Assembly (NCBI GenBank): GCA_001972305.1
Contig: BDDD01005897.1
Span: 63,312 to 127,311, forward strand
Reading direction: 5' to 3'
Source: Cephalotus follicularis
Taxonomy: Eukaryota; Streptophyta; Magnoliopsida; Oxalidales; Cephalotaceae
DNA length: 64,000 bases
Below are positions 45,347-56,890 of the stretch, piece after piece. The notes beneath the pieces were generated by a model that saw only the letters and a program-made list of their open reading frames with translations, did not search any database and had not been told where the DNA came from. Each line of letters starts with the position of its first letter. The first letter of the stretch is position 1. The translations under genes were made by a program, and so were the position numbers.

Positions 45347-47668
45347 CTAAGGCTGGGGAGGATCATTATGTTCATCATCGGGCAAAGCAGCGAAGGAGAA
45401 GCTCAGATCATCCACGGGCAGGGGAGCGTTGAAGGGATCGATGGTTGGAGGGTGAGGAGCCGCAAGTTCCAAAGAGGAGTCCAAGGCAGGATCTGAGGGT
45501 AGGATTACCAAGTCTGGCGCCCAAGTTCTTGTTTCCTCGTCCTCCTGAGCAGACGAAGCTCTCTTCTCCAGAGCAAGCCTAAACTTCTTCTCCTACTCGT
45601 CGACCCCTTCAGGAGAGAAGTCAAAGGCATCGACAGTTTAACCATACAACACGCCGTCCAGAGGAACCTCAGGATGGAGAGAAGAAACCCAGTTCCTGCA
45701 AGAGTAGAAGCCCCGACGAAAGTATTCCGCGGCTTCCTCAAACACTGCCTCCTCAAAATCTGGTAAAGCCTTGAACTTCTCCATGAAGGGCTTCATCAGT
45801 ATTTGAAACTCGTCCGAGGACTTGAACTCTGTCACGGCCTTGTCCGCTGTCCTCCTCAACAGAGTTTCGTCCTTCTGCCTTTGTTGGTCGAGCTTCGCCT
45901 CCAACTCATGGCACCTCTCCCTGGTGCGAGCAAGCTCCTCATTCAGAGCCCTCCTCTCTGTTCTCTCCTCCTCCAAGTCTTCAACAGTCTGCTTCTTCTC
46001 CTCGACAAGAGACTCCTGAGCCTTGAGGACTTCATCCAATTCAGCCTTTGCAGAGCGGGCAGTCTCCTCCAGCACTGCCATGTCTATCCTCAGCTTCGCA
46101 TCCCTAGCAAGAATGGCAGAGAAGTTCTCCACCAGCAGTTGAGTACTGTTCAGAGCATGTCAGAGGAACGTATATAGGCATTTTTAAAAGGAAATGGAAG
46201 AAATCTATTACCGTAAGGTTTCTCCGAAGACACTAGGTCACCAGCTCCCCGTTGGTCCAATCTTTCCTCGCCAGCATTTCCTTGGGAAAGAAAACCAGTT
46301 GGCTGACCGCTTCAGGAACCCCGGGAGCATTCAGATGAATTCTAGAGCTGTCAAAGGAGTCCAGCTCACGGAGCATGTTCTCAACATCTCGTATGGGGGC
46401 TAGCAAGATTGGATCCTGAAGACTCGCACCAAGAGCGGTGACCTCCTCGATGCCCTTCCCTTTTCTACTTTTCTTCTTCAGGGGCACATGGACCTCACTG
46501 GGGGAACTTTCCTTAATGGGCCTCTTCCCCCCATTGTTCCTCTTCTCAGCAGCACCCCTAGCAGTTTCAAGAGCTTGTGTTCTCTGCCTCGATCCTTCAA
46601 CCTCGACAGCCTTTCCTTTATGTTTTGAGCCTTTTGCAGCAGGCTTCTTTTTGTCAGTGGCATTCAGGATGTCAAAAAAGACTGACCGATGAGCCATTGC
46701 TGAAAGAAGCCACAAGAAAATAAAATAGTAAGAGATGAAATAAGAACTGGAAGAAGTAAAGTTAAAGGAGGAGATAGAGGCTTAATACAGCTTTCCCCCG
46801 GCTCATCAGACGAGGATCTATCATGCCCTCTCTCTCCCTAGGTGTCTGCTCCCTTTGAGGTGTCCTCGGAATCCTCCTAGTGGGGAATTTGACGGGGAAT
46901 CATGCTCAGCCCAACTCGAAGCAGATGATCCTCAAGCACCGAAGAGTTCGCCTCCTCGGCTTCCAAGGCCAAAAGCTTGCCGAGGTCCACTTTCTCTCTC
47001 GAGGACAAGCAAGACCACTTATTCAGGAGCGGTATAGCTAATGAATGATTCTTTATCAAGAAATACCTCCTCCTCCAATTCTTAATGGATTTGGTAGGTT
47101 TTACCAGTAGTTTCTCGACACCTGGGCGGGATTTGAAGAAGTATCCACTCTTGGTTGGGGAGGCCGAAAGAACATGGAACTCTTTAAATTACCCCACATA
47201 CGTAGTAACCCCTAATTCGAGGCACTTGACTAAGAAACCCATTACAAAGCTCCAGGACTGTGGTTGGAGGAGCGTGGGGTGCAACCCAAAACTCCTCAGA
47301 ATCAAAGTGGCAAAGGAGGGCACTGGTATTCTCAAACCATGTGAGAGGGCATCCTCAAAAACCATGAAGAGGCCATGCCTGCTCTCTATAGCCATCTGGG
47401 GGTTTTGGGGGAGGTTGAATTTTATGCCCCTAGAAAAATGGTATTTTTTGGCGAGCTCTAATACTTTCCCACGGGAAAGTGTACTCATTTCAAGATAGTC
47501 ATCAGATGTCTGAGGCCTGACTTCAGCGGCGGGAGCATCAGGGGCTCCCACAGCAGAACCCACACTTCCCTCAAAGCTACGGGAGTCCTCAGCGACAGGT
47601 ACCACCATCGCCAATGGAGTGACATCCTCAGGGGTAGGGGATCTACGAGTTCTTTCACTTCTAGCCAT
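45347..47668 (-). pseudogene. Antisense three-exon gene of element B (Transposase_28-like, coiled coil)
   Basis: It starts at 47668 (MARSERTRRSPTP). Exon 1 carries SHGLRIPVPSFATLILRS and SWSFVMGFLVKCLELGV, matching the Transposase_28-like block of element A's copy, then continues through one in-frame TAA (~47187) to a donor near 46790. Exon 2 follows TTTCAG and starts at MAHRSVFFD (46696), with a basic region KKKSRKGKG. Exon 3 (~46150-45347) is a coiled coil with EFKSSDEF and RGFYSCRNWVS, then an acidic tail ending DPPQP. It is less damaged than A's copy. The basic stretch and coiled coil would suit a nucleic-acid-binding, self-associating protein; this is inference. Confidence 0.72.
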
Positions 47669-47888
47669 CTATACTAGAGAACGAGGATGAAAAGCTATGA
47701 AAACCTAAAGGGAAGATCTAGGTCATACAGTAATAACAGGAAGCCGAGAAGTACTCACCTAGAGTTTTGAAGATGGATGTATGAAGCTAGATTGATTTGA
47801 CAGCCCAAGAAACCAAAGAAACTTAGCGCAACATGATGACCTTTAGAAGATGAAGAAGGTAAAAAGAAGCATATTGGAGAAGAAAGCA

Positions 47889-47900
47889 CCTTTTTAAATA
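47889..47900 (-). promoter_or_regulatory. TATA-like box of element B's antisense gene
   Basis: TATTTAAAAAGG on the minus strand, ~220 bp upstream of the ATG, at the same relative place as in element A. Confidence 0.45.
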
Positions 47901-48259
47901 CTCAAGAAAAGATCCAAGCCACACGATCTCTAGAAATCAAACGAACCGTTGGATCAGCCGCGAGAAACGAAGAGACTAAAGCGGCAGTTATGCAGGACCT
48001 GCCACGTGTAAATTGTGTTCAAGACGCCTACTAAGGATGCTAGGTTTGGGCCCAAAGATGCTAAGGCAAGCCCAACTACATCCCAAGGTGACGAACCGAG
48101 CAAGAGTCCTCCACCTCTGCTTCTTATCCTTCATAAGGCCAGCCTAGTGTTGTCAAAGGATCCCACGAAGATCTTTTCCCTCTGCCATTTGAGTCCAACT
48201 CTACAACGAAGTTACACCCGAGCAAAAACTCTCAGCTTTGTTCCTTCTCCTCTGCTAAG

Positions 48260-48287
48260 GGCAGAGAAGAAGGACCAGAGGGGCATA
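48260..48287 (+). other. Polypurine tract of element B
   Basis: GCAGAGAAGAAGGACCAG followed by AGGGGCATA directly before the 3' LTR; nearly the same as in A. Confidence 0.75.
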
Positions 48288-49054
48288 TGATACGGCAAAA
48301 AATCTATCTATACATAAAACGACACGTGTCCTACGCGGACGTTGCCAAGTGTATGAATGCATAAAAACCAGTATGGATACAAGACAGAGGGAACTAGTTA
48401 ATTCCAGTTAAAGAAACAAGTGAGATCCTCGGCAGTTTTCCCGAGGACCTCAGTGTGGATCCTCAGCTTTTTGCCAGAGGATCCCCCTCATCTACAACAA
48501 AATATGGTGCTAAGATCAGCCAACATTCCAAGGCCAAGCAGGGTAAAGTCATGATTTTCGACCGTTCTCCAGAGGACCCCAGCCGAGATCCTCGGCAGTT
48601 TTTGAGAAGATCTCCTCCTCCTTCACAGAGTAAGGTCATAAAGACAACCAGCATTTCAAGGAGTTACCTCCGCAAAATCAGCAAGCGGTTACGTAAAATT
48701 AGGTGGAGATAAGGGGAATCCTCAAATCCTCGGCATTTCCTTAGGGGACAGCCATCACCTCCGAGATTCATGCTCAACAGTTACTATTCAATACTATAAA
48801 TATCAGAATCAAACACATATATCAGGTCAGCCATTTTTGCATACTAAAGAACCTAAAATTCTCTATGCAGTGTTTAACTTAAGAATCAAAGTGTCTCCGG
48901 GAGTTCAACCTCCTGGACCTATGAGCTATTTGCTACCTTGTGCAGGGAATACAGTCACAATCTAACCTTCTTCTCGGACATATCTCAGCGTTTCTTTCAA
49001 CAAATCAAGCCTTCACACGTGAGGTACTGTTGATGAAAGATTTTTACATCAACA
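48288..49054 (+). repeat. 3' LTR of element B
   Basis: TGATACGGC...CATCAACA, 767 bp, the same length as the 5' LTR. GACACGTGTC at 48321-48330, 33 bp from the tip. Confidence 0.92.
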
Positions 49055-49059
49055 AAAAT

Positions 49060-49760
49060 CATTCAAACAAATTTTATATCTTATTTATCCCCTTAATTAA
49101 AAATAATATTCAATCTTTCTATCTCTATGGTCAATAAAATACATAATGTAGTCATGAATCTACCTAATAATGCATGAAATGAACATCCTAACTATTTGAT
49201 TGTCATGCTCTATTAAAGTAATAATCTTTTACCGTGTCATGCAGAAAGAATATTTATAAGTTTAATTATACACGTGGTGATCTATTATTAGCCAACACAA
49301 TCATACATTTTTTCCCAATGATAATAACTAATCATGGAAAACAAACTAGTTTATCACGACATATATAGCTCTTTGGCATCATCTAATTCACGATATGAAT
49401 TTAATATTTTATAATGAATGGTAAATGTGAATACCGAGTACACTATCATTTAAAAAGGTTGAATTAAGCATCAGTAACTTAAATAATATACAAATGGACC
49501 TGGCCACTTGTAGACGGCAAGAATAACGAATGAGCAAGCAAATCCAAATAATGCAGCAAGATATCATCAATATATAATGACTAGAGTTTAGCTAAAACAA
49601 GTATCTTAAAGACATTGATTAAGAGAAAGAGATAGACACATGAAAAATAAATTTAATTTTTAATGTATTTTATGATGTATATTAAGAATTTTACTCATTT
49701 TTTATGTATTTTTTTCTCTTTAGCCAAACCATAATTGGTATAAGGTAACAATATACTAAG

Positions 49761-49798
<38 letters not shown>

Positions 49799-51360
49799 TT
49801 GTTTTTATATTATTTATTTTATATTTTCTATATGTAATATTGCATTATCTTTGATGCCTAGTGAGAGATTTGAGAGTTGAAGAAATCTACTGTTACGGAG
49901 GTCATCAAAAAAATCATGCATTAATTCCTTTAAAATGTGAAGTAACATTTTGTAAAAATATCGATAGAAAATGCGTTCACCCTCAGCTCATATATTATTG
50001 GGGAAAACACAAATAAAATTGATACCGATCTCTTTGGAATGGCTTTTTCTGTTCGAAGACTGATCCCTCTTTTTTTTAGGTTTAATTACGACCCTTTGTT
50101 CTATCCAGTGGGGTACATATTTCAGATAATTGAAATTATTATACTTTTTTTAAATTGATAAAGATCGATAATTAATCGACTTGAAAATTAGTATAAATAT
50201 AGATTATCAACTTGAAAATTGGTGTGTATATATATATATTGAATGTAATGATTAGATTTATAAAATATAAAATCTAAATCTAAAAAACAAGGATATATAT
50301 GTATATGTATAAAAAAAGAGCAAACAACAATAAATTTTTAGACTATAGATTGGCAACGAAAGTAAACATGCAACGCCAAACTTAATCATAATCAAGCTGT
50401 ACATTGGCCTAACTGCGAACGACGAAACCAACAATAATAATATAAGTAGAGAAGAGACAAATATTAAAATAATACTGTTCGGTTAGATGTGATTAATTTG
50501 TTGAGTCATGTAGTTAGGAAATAATAAATTATTAGAAAGAATATAGACAAAGTTTAGTGGGGAGAGATGTAGATAATATCGTATCTATTATAGATTGTGG
50601 TCACATGCAAACTTAATTAAGAGAGGGTGCATTATTACTCCACATGATATATGCAAAGCAACAATGCCTCAGATAACTCTGTCCATGTGTTTGTGAGGAT
50701 TCTAAGATTTGATTACTCAAAAATTGTACAAGGGTACTTGCACCAAGCTACTCATAGTTTTAGAGTTCTTCTTTTATTTATATTTTTTCTTCTTCGTTAA
50801 TATCTAAACTTTTAAAGTAAGATAAATAAATAATCCCCATGATTCTTGAGAAAAGATCACTTCAATATTACACATCAGATAATGAGATGACATCTTTACC
50901 TTTTTATTATTAACATTCTCTTTTGGTTATGCAATTTGTTCAATGAACTAGATCGTCGTGATACATATGGTGTTTAAAATATAATTTGAATGAAGACCAC
51001 CCAAGAAATACAACACCCTAGCTAAAAAGGAGGGGAATAAAAGATAAATTAACCTTTTGAAAAGAATATATATAATTATTATAAATTTTGATTCAAATGA
51101 ATCTACCACACTTTGATGCTTGCACTGGCCCTATAGAGGGTGAGTTAATTATACAAAGAACAAAGAAAACAAAAAAGGAACAAAAAGAATTTGTATTACA
51201 TTATATATTCCATAACAAAGATACTACTATATCCACTATAACCAACTAGCAAGATCTTAGTAATAAGAGGATAGTTCAAAGAATTTACTAAACTCTAAAG
51301 AAAGTATTAGGTATCTCTATTCACATTTGAATTAACTCAAATTTCTACAATTCCCCATAA
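49060..51360. other. AT-rich intergenic DNA
   Basis: 2.3 kb without a convincing coding frame. It includes a perfect (TA)n microsatellite at ~49763-49796 and an AT-rich segment at 50130-50290 resembling one arm of the foldback MITEs. No RNA gene seen. Confidence 0.5.
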
Positions 51361-51365
51361 ATTAT

Positions 51366-52448
51366 TGTTGATACAGAAATCCTTCTCTCAACAGTATCCT
51401 ACGTGGAGGACTTTGATTCGTTAAGAGAAACGCTTGAAACTGATGCCTGTAAGGAAGAAACTGATCTAGTACACCTGCACAAGGTAACAACAATGGTGAT
51501 GGCCCAGGAGGTTGTTCTCCCGGGGACACTCCGACGCTCAAGTTAGTCAAGTGCATATGGAATAATATGCTCTCTTGAATGTAAAAATTGCTGACCTTTG
51601 TTCAGTATGTTGAACTTGTATTTATAGTGGTGTTTGGTAACTGATTGAGCATGAAATTCGGAATAGATGATTGTCCCCTAAGGAAATTCCGAGGATCTCG
51701 GGATTTCCCTTATCTCCACCTGAATTATCTCTCTTTTTTCCTTTTGTGGTAGTTGATTAGGATTCTATCTCCTTGTATGGATAGGTATTGATCCCTTGAA
51801 ATCTGGTGAAGTTAATCCCCTTATCCTGTCTTCCATATTTGTTGATAGTTATCCTTATCTTTTACACTTAGAAGATAAGGGCCCTGGAATTTTAGCTAAC
51901 TCCCTATCCTCATTCCGTAAATGAGAAGGAGACCTTCTGTCCGAGGAAAGGAGCTGTTGTGACGCCAATGAGATAGTTGGCCCCTGACCTCGAAGTCTTC
52001 TCGGCCCATAGACCTGTATTTGAATTGGATGACCTTTGGTTCTGTCTGAGGAAACAGATCTTGGAAGTGGAGCCGTTGGGCGCGTCCTCGGCACTTATGC
52101 CGAGGAGAGGTCCTCCTTGAAGTTGTTGCTTCCTCGGCTGCCTGAAACCGGTTCACTGACTATGAAGTCATTTGTAATAGACCTCTTGTTATGTGGCCGA
52201 GGGTATCCTCGGCGGGGTTGCTTCTCATGGTATCCTCGGACATGGATCCGAGGTGGATAACGTTTATACTGAAATCACTGGGTGTCCTCGGCACTTATGC
52301 CGAGGAAGAGTCCTCCTTATATCACTGTTTTACAGGTCAACAGGCTTCCTCTGCCTTTACCTCATCAATTCTTGTCTCTTGAACACCTGTCCGTGTTTGC
52401 ATAAGGACACGTGTCGCATCAGATTTAACTTGATTTTTTCCCATATCA
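51366..52448 (-). mobile_element. Tat-type solo LTR
   Basis: 1083 bp, minus orientation (TGATATGGG...GTATCAACA), with perfect ATTAT duplications (51361-51365 and 52449-52453). It shares ends and the GGTTGTTCTCCCGGGGACAC block with element A's LTR but is otherwise diverged. GACACGTGTC at 52406-52415, 33 bp from the tip. Confidence 0.9.
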
Positions 52449-52453
52449 ATTAT

Positions 52454-53106
52454 AATGGTTCCTAAATTCTTCACTCGGGATCTTGCCATTCTGTTTTTGT
52501 TTAGTTTGATGGATCATGTGGGTATATGAACTAAAATGCTTAGTTAGTGACCATAATCCCCCATCCCTAATAAAATATTGCATATTGAGTTGATAAACCT
52601 TATGGGATGCCTAGATATATCTTTTTATTTAGTATGAAAAGACAGGCAGTATAATACCCATGAATTTATATATGCTTTGCCTAAGTGGAAGATTTTTTAC
52701 GTACTATAATAAGTGTAAGAGGTCTCTGTGATTTGTATAATAAGTTCATGGGTGTTTGCACAAATGGAATTTAGACGTTGGAAACTGCTAAGAGAGCACC
52801 TCACCCACATGTGTAGATACTACAGATTTCAACACTTGGCTCCTTTGGATACATGGCACTCTATCGGATATAAACATAATAATGCGGTTGGTATTCCTTT
52901 CTAAAATACTATACTTGAAACCAACATCCCCACTACTTCTATAATCGATCTATTTTGGATATGGTTTGTAATGTTATTTATTTTGAAATCCAATATAATG
53001 ACTACCTTAATCTTCAATTCAAAACATTTCAATAAGCTTTCGGTTCCTGTATATCTGATCGTTTTATATTTGTGGGATTCATATCAAGAGGGGATTTTGG
53101 GCATTA
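52454..53106. other. Intergenic DNA between two Tat-type insertions
   Basis: No coding frame of note and no repeats recognised. Confidence 0.45.
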
Positions 53107-53111
53107 CAAAC

Positions 53112-53582
53112 TGATATGACAAAATTTTTAGACAAATAAAACACTGACACGTGTCACTTGGAACCATAAACACATGGGCAAAACGCTCAGGATCGTGATA
53201 ATGATGGGGAATCCAATCAAAGCTAAGGAAACGGCAAAGAATTCATATCGTTTTCAGGGATCAGTAACCTCCTTCAAGATGATGAGCAGTTCAGGGACAG
53301 TTATTACCAGGTAAAGCTATAAATACCTCCAAGAAAGACTATGGGAGGGGTCAATCAACTCACTATACACTCACATTATTTTCCCTGCAAATCAACTGAC
53401 TTAAGTATCGGAGGGTCCCCGGAAGTAAAAACTTCTGGACTTTCGATAGTTTCTTCTTTCTGTGTGCAGGGAAGACCAAAGAACCAAGATTCAGTGCTTT
53501 TTTCGATGAATCCTATGCTTTTTCCAACAAATTAAACCTCTACACATGGATGACTGTTGTGAAGTTGATTTATGCATCAACA
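53112..53582 (+). repeat. 5' LTR of element C
   Basis: TGATATGAC...GCATCAACA; GACACGTGTC at 53146-53155, 34 bp from the tip. Confidence 0.92.
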
Positions 53583-53625
53583 GTTGGCGTTGTCTGTGGG
53601 AAACGTGACGTAGATGGATTCAACA

Positions 53626-55163
53626 ATGCCTCCGAATAACACTAATCATGCGGCCGCTCCTGGTCAAGCTCCTCTCACCAGTGAGTAGTTTAACCAGCTC
53701 CTCCAAGAGATAAGGAGTCTCACTACTTTGCTGGCAAACAATTTGGCCAGCCAGAATCAAGATGGACCAAGCAGACCAGCCCCAGAACAACAACAACCTC
53801 ACCGAGAGGCCAAGTGAAACCCGCAAAGGGGGGCCAAGCACCCTCCAAGGAGGTCAGAGATTTATACATCTCTGAGAGAAGAGATCAGAAGAAACCCGAA
53901 AAGGAGGGCAAGGCGCCCTCCAAGGTATTCAGAGATTGATACATCTCTGAGAGTAGAGTCCTCAAGTGCAAGGGATTATAATTATGATCCCCAGCAGGAC
54001 CTATCAGAGCAAGATCCAATGGAGGAAGACTACTCAGCCTCCTACGCAGACAAGGAAGAGCCCCATGCACGTTCCTACCCGCCCTGCAGAGCTAAATCAA
54101 GGCCGAGAAGCAGGTCAAACTACTCGGTCAGACTAACCGCAAGGCCATCGCAGTTCTCTAGCAAGACTAAGGACCAAGAAGACATTGGGCAGACCATAAA
54201 TAGAAGGTTTGCAGATATGGAGAAACGGCTCAGAGGAGCCCAGCAAACGAAGGGATACCTGTCAGAGGTGCGAAACCTAAACTGCACTCCCTTCGCTCCA
54301 GAGATACTGAGGGAGCCTATGCCGAGAGGGTTCAAGTTCCTGACGTTCAGAGAATATGATGGGTCCTCTAACCTAATACAGCATGTGAGGTATTACACCC
54401 AGATCATGCTAGTGCACCAACCTTCAAACGCAGTCTTTTGCTGAGGACTTCCAGTTACTTTTACGGGTGCAGCTCAGACATGGTATTCCACGTTGCCCCC
54501 GAAATCAGTGGCTAACTTCAAATAATTCAGTGATATGTTTGTCATAAAATTCCTTAACAGCACCACCCAAAGAAAGAAGTTTGTTCATATGATCAATGTG
54601 GTGCAAGGGAAAGATGAATCCCGTAGAGATTACTTGACTCGGTTTAACAAGGATTCTCTAATGGTAAAAGACCTGGAACCTTCTTTTGCTCTAGCAGCCT
54701 TGAATAGTGGGTTGAGAGACAACTTTGCTTTCATTTTCTCCATGATGAAGAAGACTGCCTTAGATATGGCAGACCTCCTTAGAAGATCAGAAAGGTATGT
54801 GAATGCAGAGGAGGGTCTGGGGGCTAGAAAGAAGAAGAGGAAAGGGGGGCCAGAGCTAACGGAATGTGACCTGAGGCACAGACTCTCCGAGAGGGAGGAC
54901 TCACCAAAAAGGGGATCATCAATCCCCAATTACAATAGTTTCACCCCTCTCTTGGGGACGCGGACCAGAATCCTTAAAGAGGAGAAGGAAACAATTCTAA
55001 TTCAATGTCCAACTCCGTTGAGATCCCCGATAGATAAGAGGGACTCGAGCAAGTATTGTAGATACCACCGTGATCATGGGCATGATACGGATGAGTGTAG
55101 GCTTTTAAAAAAATCAGATAGAAGACCTGATCTACAAAGGTCATTTGAGGAAGTATGTGGATA
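53626..55163 (+). pseudogene. gag of element C
   Basis: It starts MPPNNTN (ATG 53626). Segments match A and B in order: EQxNQLLQ, DMEKRLRGAQQTKGYLSEVR, AAQTWYSTLPPKSVANFK, SRRDYLTRFNKDSLMVKDLE, and the knuckle KYCRYHRDHGHDTDECRLLK. Four in-frame stops sit where relatives have Gln or Arg codons, each explained by one C-to-T change. The last part shifts frame after the knuckle. Confidence 0.87.
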
Positions 55164-55430
55164 GGGAGCACAGAGAAGAAGTTCCACAATAGGGAGAGGA
55201 GAAAGAGCAATAACCTAGATGTTTGATACACACCATTTCTTGATTTATGAGGGTTCTCAGTTGAGAGAGGTGGAAAAAGAGGAACCGATTACATTCCTAA
55301 AAAATAATAGAGATGTATTTGTCTAGTCTGCAACAGATAAGTGCAATCAGTAAAGTATGTACAAATGTTCAACACATTCAATAAAGATGATATTTCTTTA
55401 ACACAAGAATCATTTCCAAGTTTGCAAGAG
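55164..55430 (+). other. Scar of deleted pol in element C
   Basis: The gag end is followed by a protease-leader piece (VIHTIS-like, ~55217), then a linker piece reading QLREVEKEEPITFLKNNRDV (55260-55320) that corresponds to QLGEVEKGELITFLQNNKDV just before RT in element A. Then all similarity to pol ends. So at least two deletions removed protease and everything from RT on. Confidence 0.7.
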
Positions 55431-56572
55431 ACTGGAGGTTCAAATGTTCACGTCCTTAAAACCTCTGAATAGCCTTCAGCAGTTCCTTCAGAGCAGGTCC
55501 TTGATACAAGACCAAAACTCTCAAAAGCCTTAATATGGGCTCAACAATATGGAAGATAAAGCCTTGATACAGGCTTAACGATATGGAGGATAAAGCCTTA
55601 ATATAGGCTTATTCAAAACTCACAGCTGAGTAGCTCTCCAAGTTTGCTTCAGCCAGAGCAAGTGCTTGAAGGCAGACCTCGGTACTTGAAGGTAGACCTC
55701 AGTACTTGTAGGCAAACCTCGGCACTTGAAGGCAGATATCAGAGGTAGAGATCAGCGCTCCAAAGCTCGACGTCTGACATCAGGTCTTAGTAGAACCCTA
55801 AAGTCGTGCAGACTATGTAAACCCTTCTCTGAAACAATTGTTTTTCAATACCAAATCTTCTAAAGGGTTTTATAGTTAAAGACCTATAGGTCAGAGAAGA
55901 CTCCTACGGGAGCAATTAGAGAAGACTCTCACTGGAGCAATCAGAGAAGACTCCCAAATGAGCAATTAGTTAAGACTCTCACGGGAGCAATCAAAGAAGA
56001 CTCTCATGGGAGCAATTAGAGAAGACTCCCAAGGGAGAAATCAGACAAGATTCCCAAGGGAGAAATCAGAGCAAGCCCTTGATACAGGACCATAGCTCTC
56101 CAAGTCTGACGCAGGCGATGCAGACCCTTTCTAAGCTTTAATACAAGCTTATCAAAGACCTCCAAGGAGCAATCAGAAACAGAGGTTTGACATTCACATC
56201 CTTAAACCTTTGAACGGCCTTCAAACAGTTCCAAGTCTACAAGGAAGAGGAGATCTGACATTCATGTCCTTAAACCTCTGAACGGCCTTCCACAGTTCCA
56301 AGTCTGCCAGGAATAGGAGGTCTGACGTTCACGTCTTTAAACCTCTAAACGGCCTTCCACGATCCCAAGTCTGCGATGAAGAGGAGGCTTGACGTTCACA
56401 TCCTTAAAACCTCTGAACAGCCTTCAACAATTCCCCCAATATAAGATTAAAGCCTTAATACAAATTTATTTAAAGACTCCCAAGGGAGCAATCGGAGCAG
56501 ATCATTGATACAGGACCATAGCTCTGCCAGTCTCAAGAAGACTAAAGTTTTAATACAAGTTTATTCAAAGAC
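55428..56572 (+). repeat. Tandem-repeat-rich 3' noncoding zone of element C
   Basis: It holds two repeat types. (1) AGACTCCCAAGGGAGCAAT-like hairpin units at 55885-56065 and again near 56480 and 59467. (2) A ~69-bp unit (GAGGTTTGAC...TCCTTAAACCTCTGAACGGC...CAGTTCCAAGTCTG) four times in tandem at 56181-56432, plus one at 55428. Phrases such as TTAATACAAGCTTATTCAAAG also recur. Confidence 0.8.
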
Positions 56573-56855
56573 TGTGACATCCGTGTCCCAGTAGTCTGTA
56601 TCAGTGAGTCTACGTGGCCTTATGTCTGTCTGTCTAGCTGTTAGTCTATTTTTCTGGCATTCATGACATATGCATCACGACATCCAGCGGTTTATTTGCA
56701 TAACAAATAAATGTTTCCGTGCTTTAAATTAAATGATGTTTTACTGAAATTGTTGATAAATTTAGAAAAATAAGCCAAGTGGCATGTCCTAAACATCCAA
56801 TTTTTGTTCCTATCGGTTAAATTCTGGACAAACCCCAATCTGTTATGGTTGAATT

Positions 56856-56890
<35 letters not shown>

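Larger units (their letters stand above)
41657..49054 (+). mobile_element. Element B: pol-less Tat-type element with gag and antisense gene
   Basis: Two 767-bp LTRs (41657-42423 and 48288-49054, about 95% alike by eye), perfect AAAAT duplications (41652-41656 and 49055-49059), a decayed primer site, gag in plus orientation, a short integrase-tail scar, a hairpin array, an antisense three-exon gene, and a polypurine tract. Protease, RT, RNase H and nearly all of integrase are missing. Confidence 0.92.

Noticed and set aside
49763-49796. (TA)n tract as an origin or matrix attachment site
   Set aside because: A plain dinucleotide microsatellite; nothing else in the sequence supports a function.
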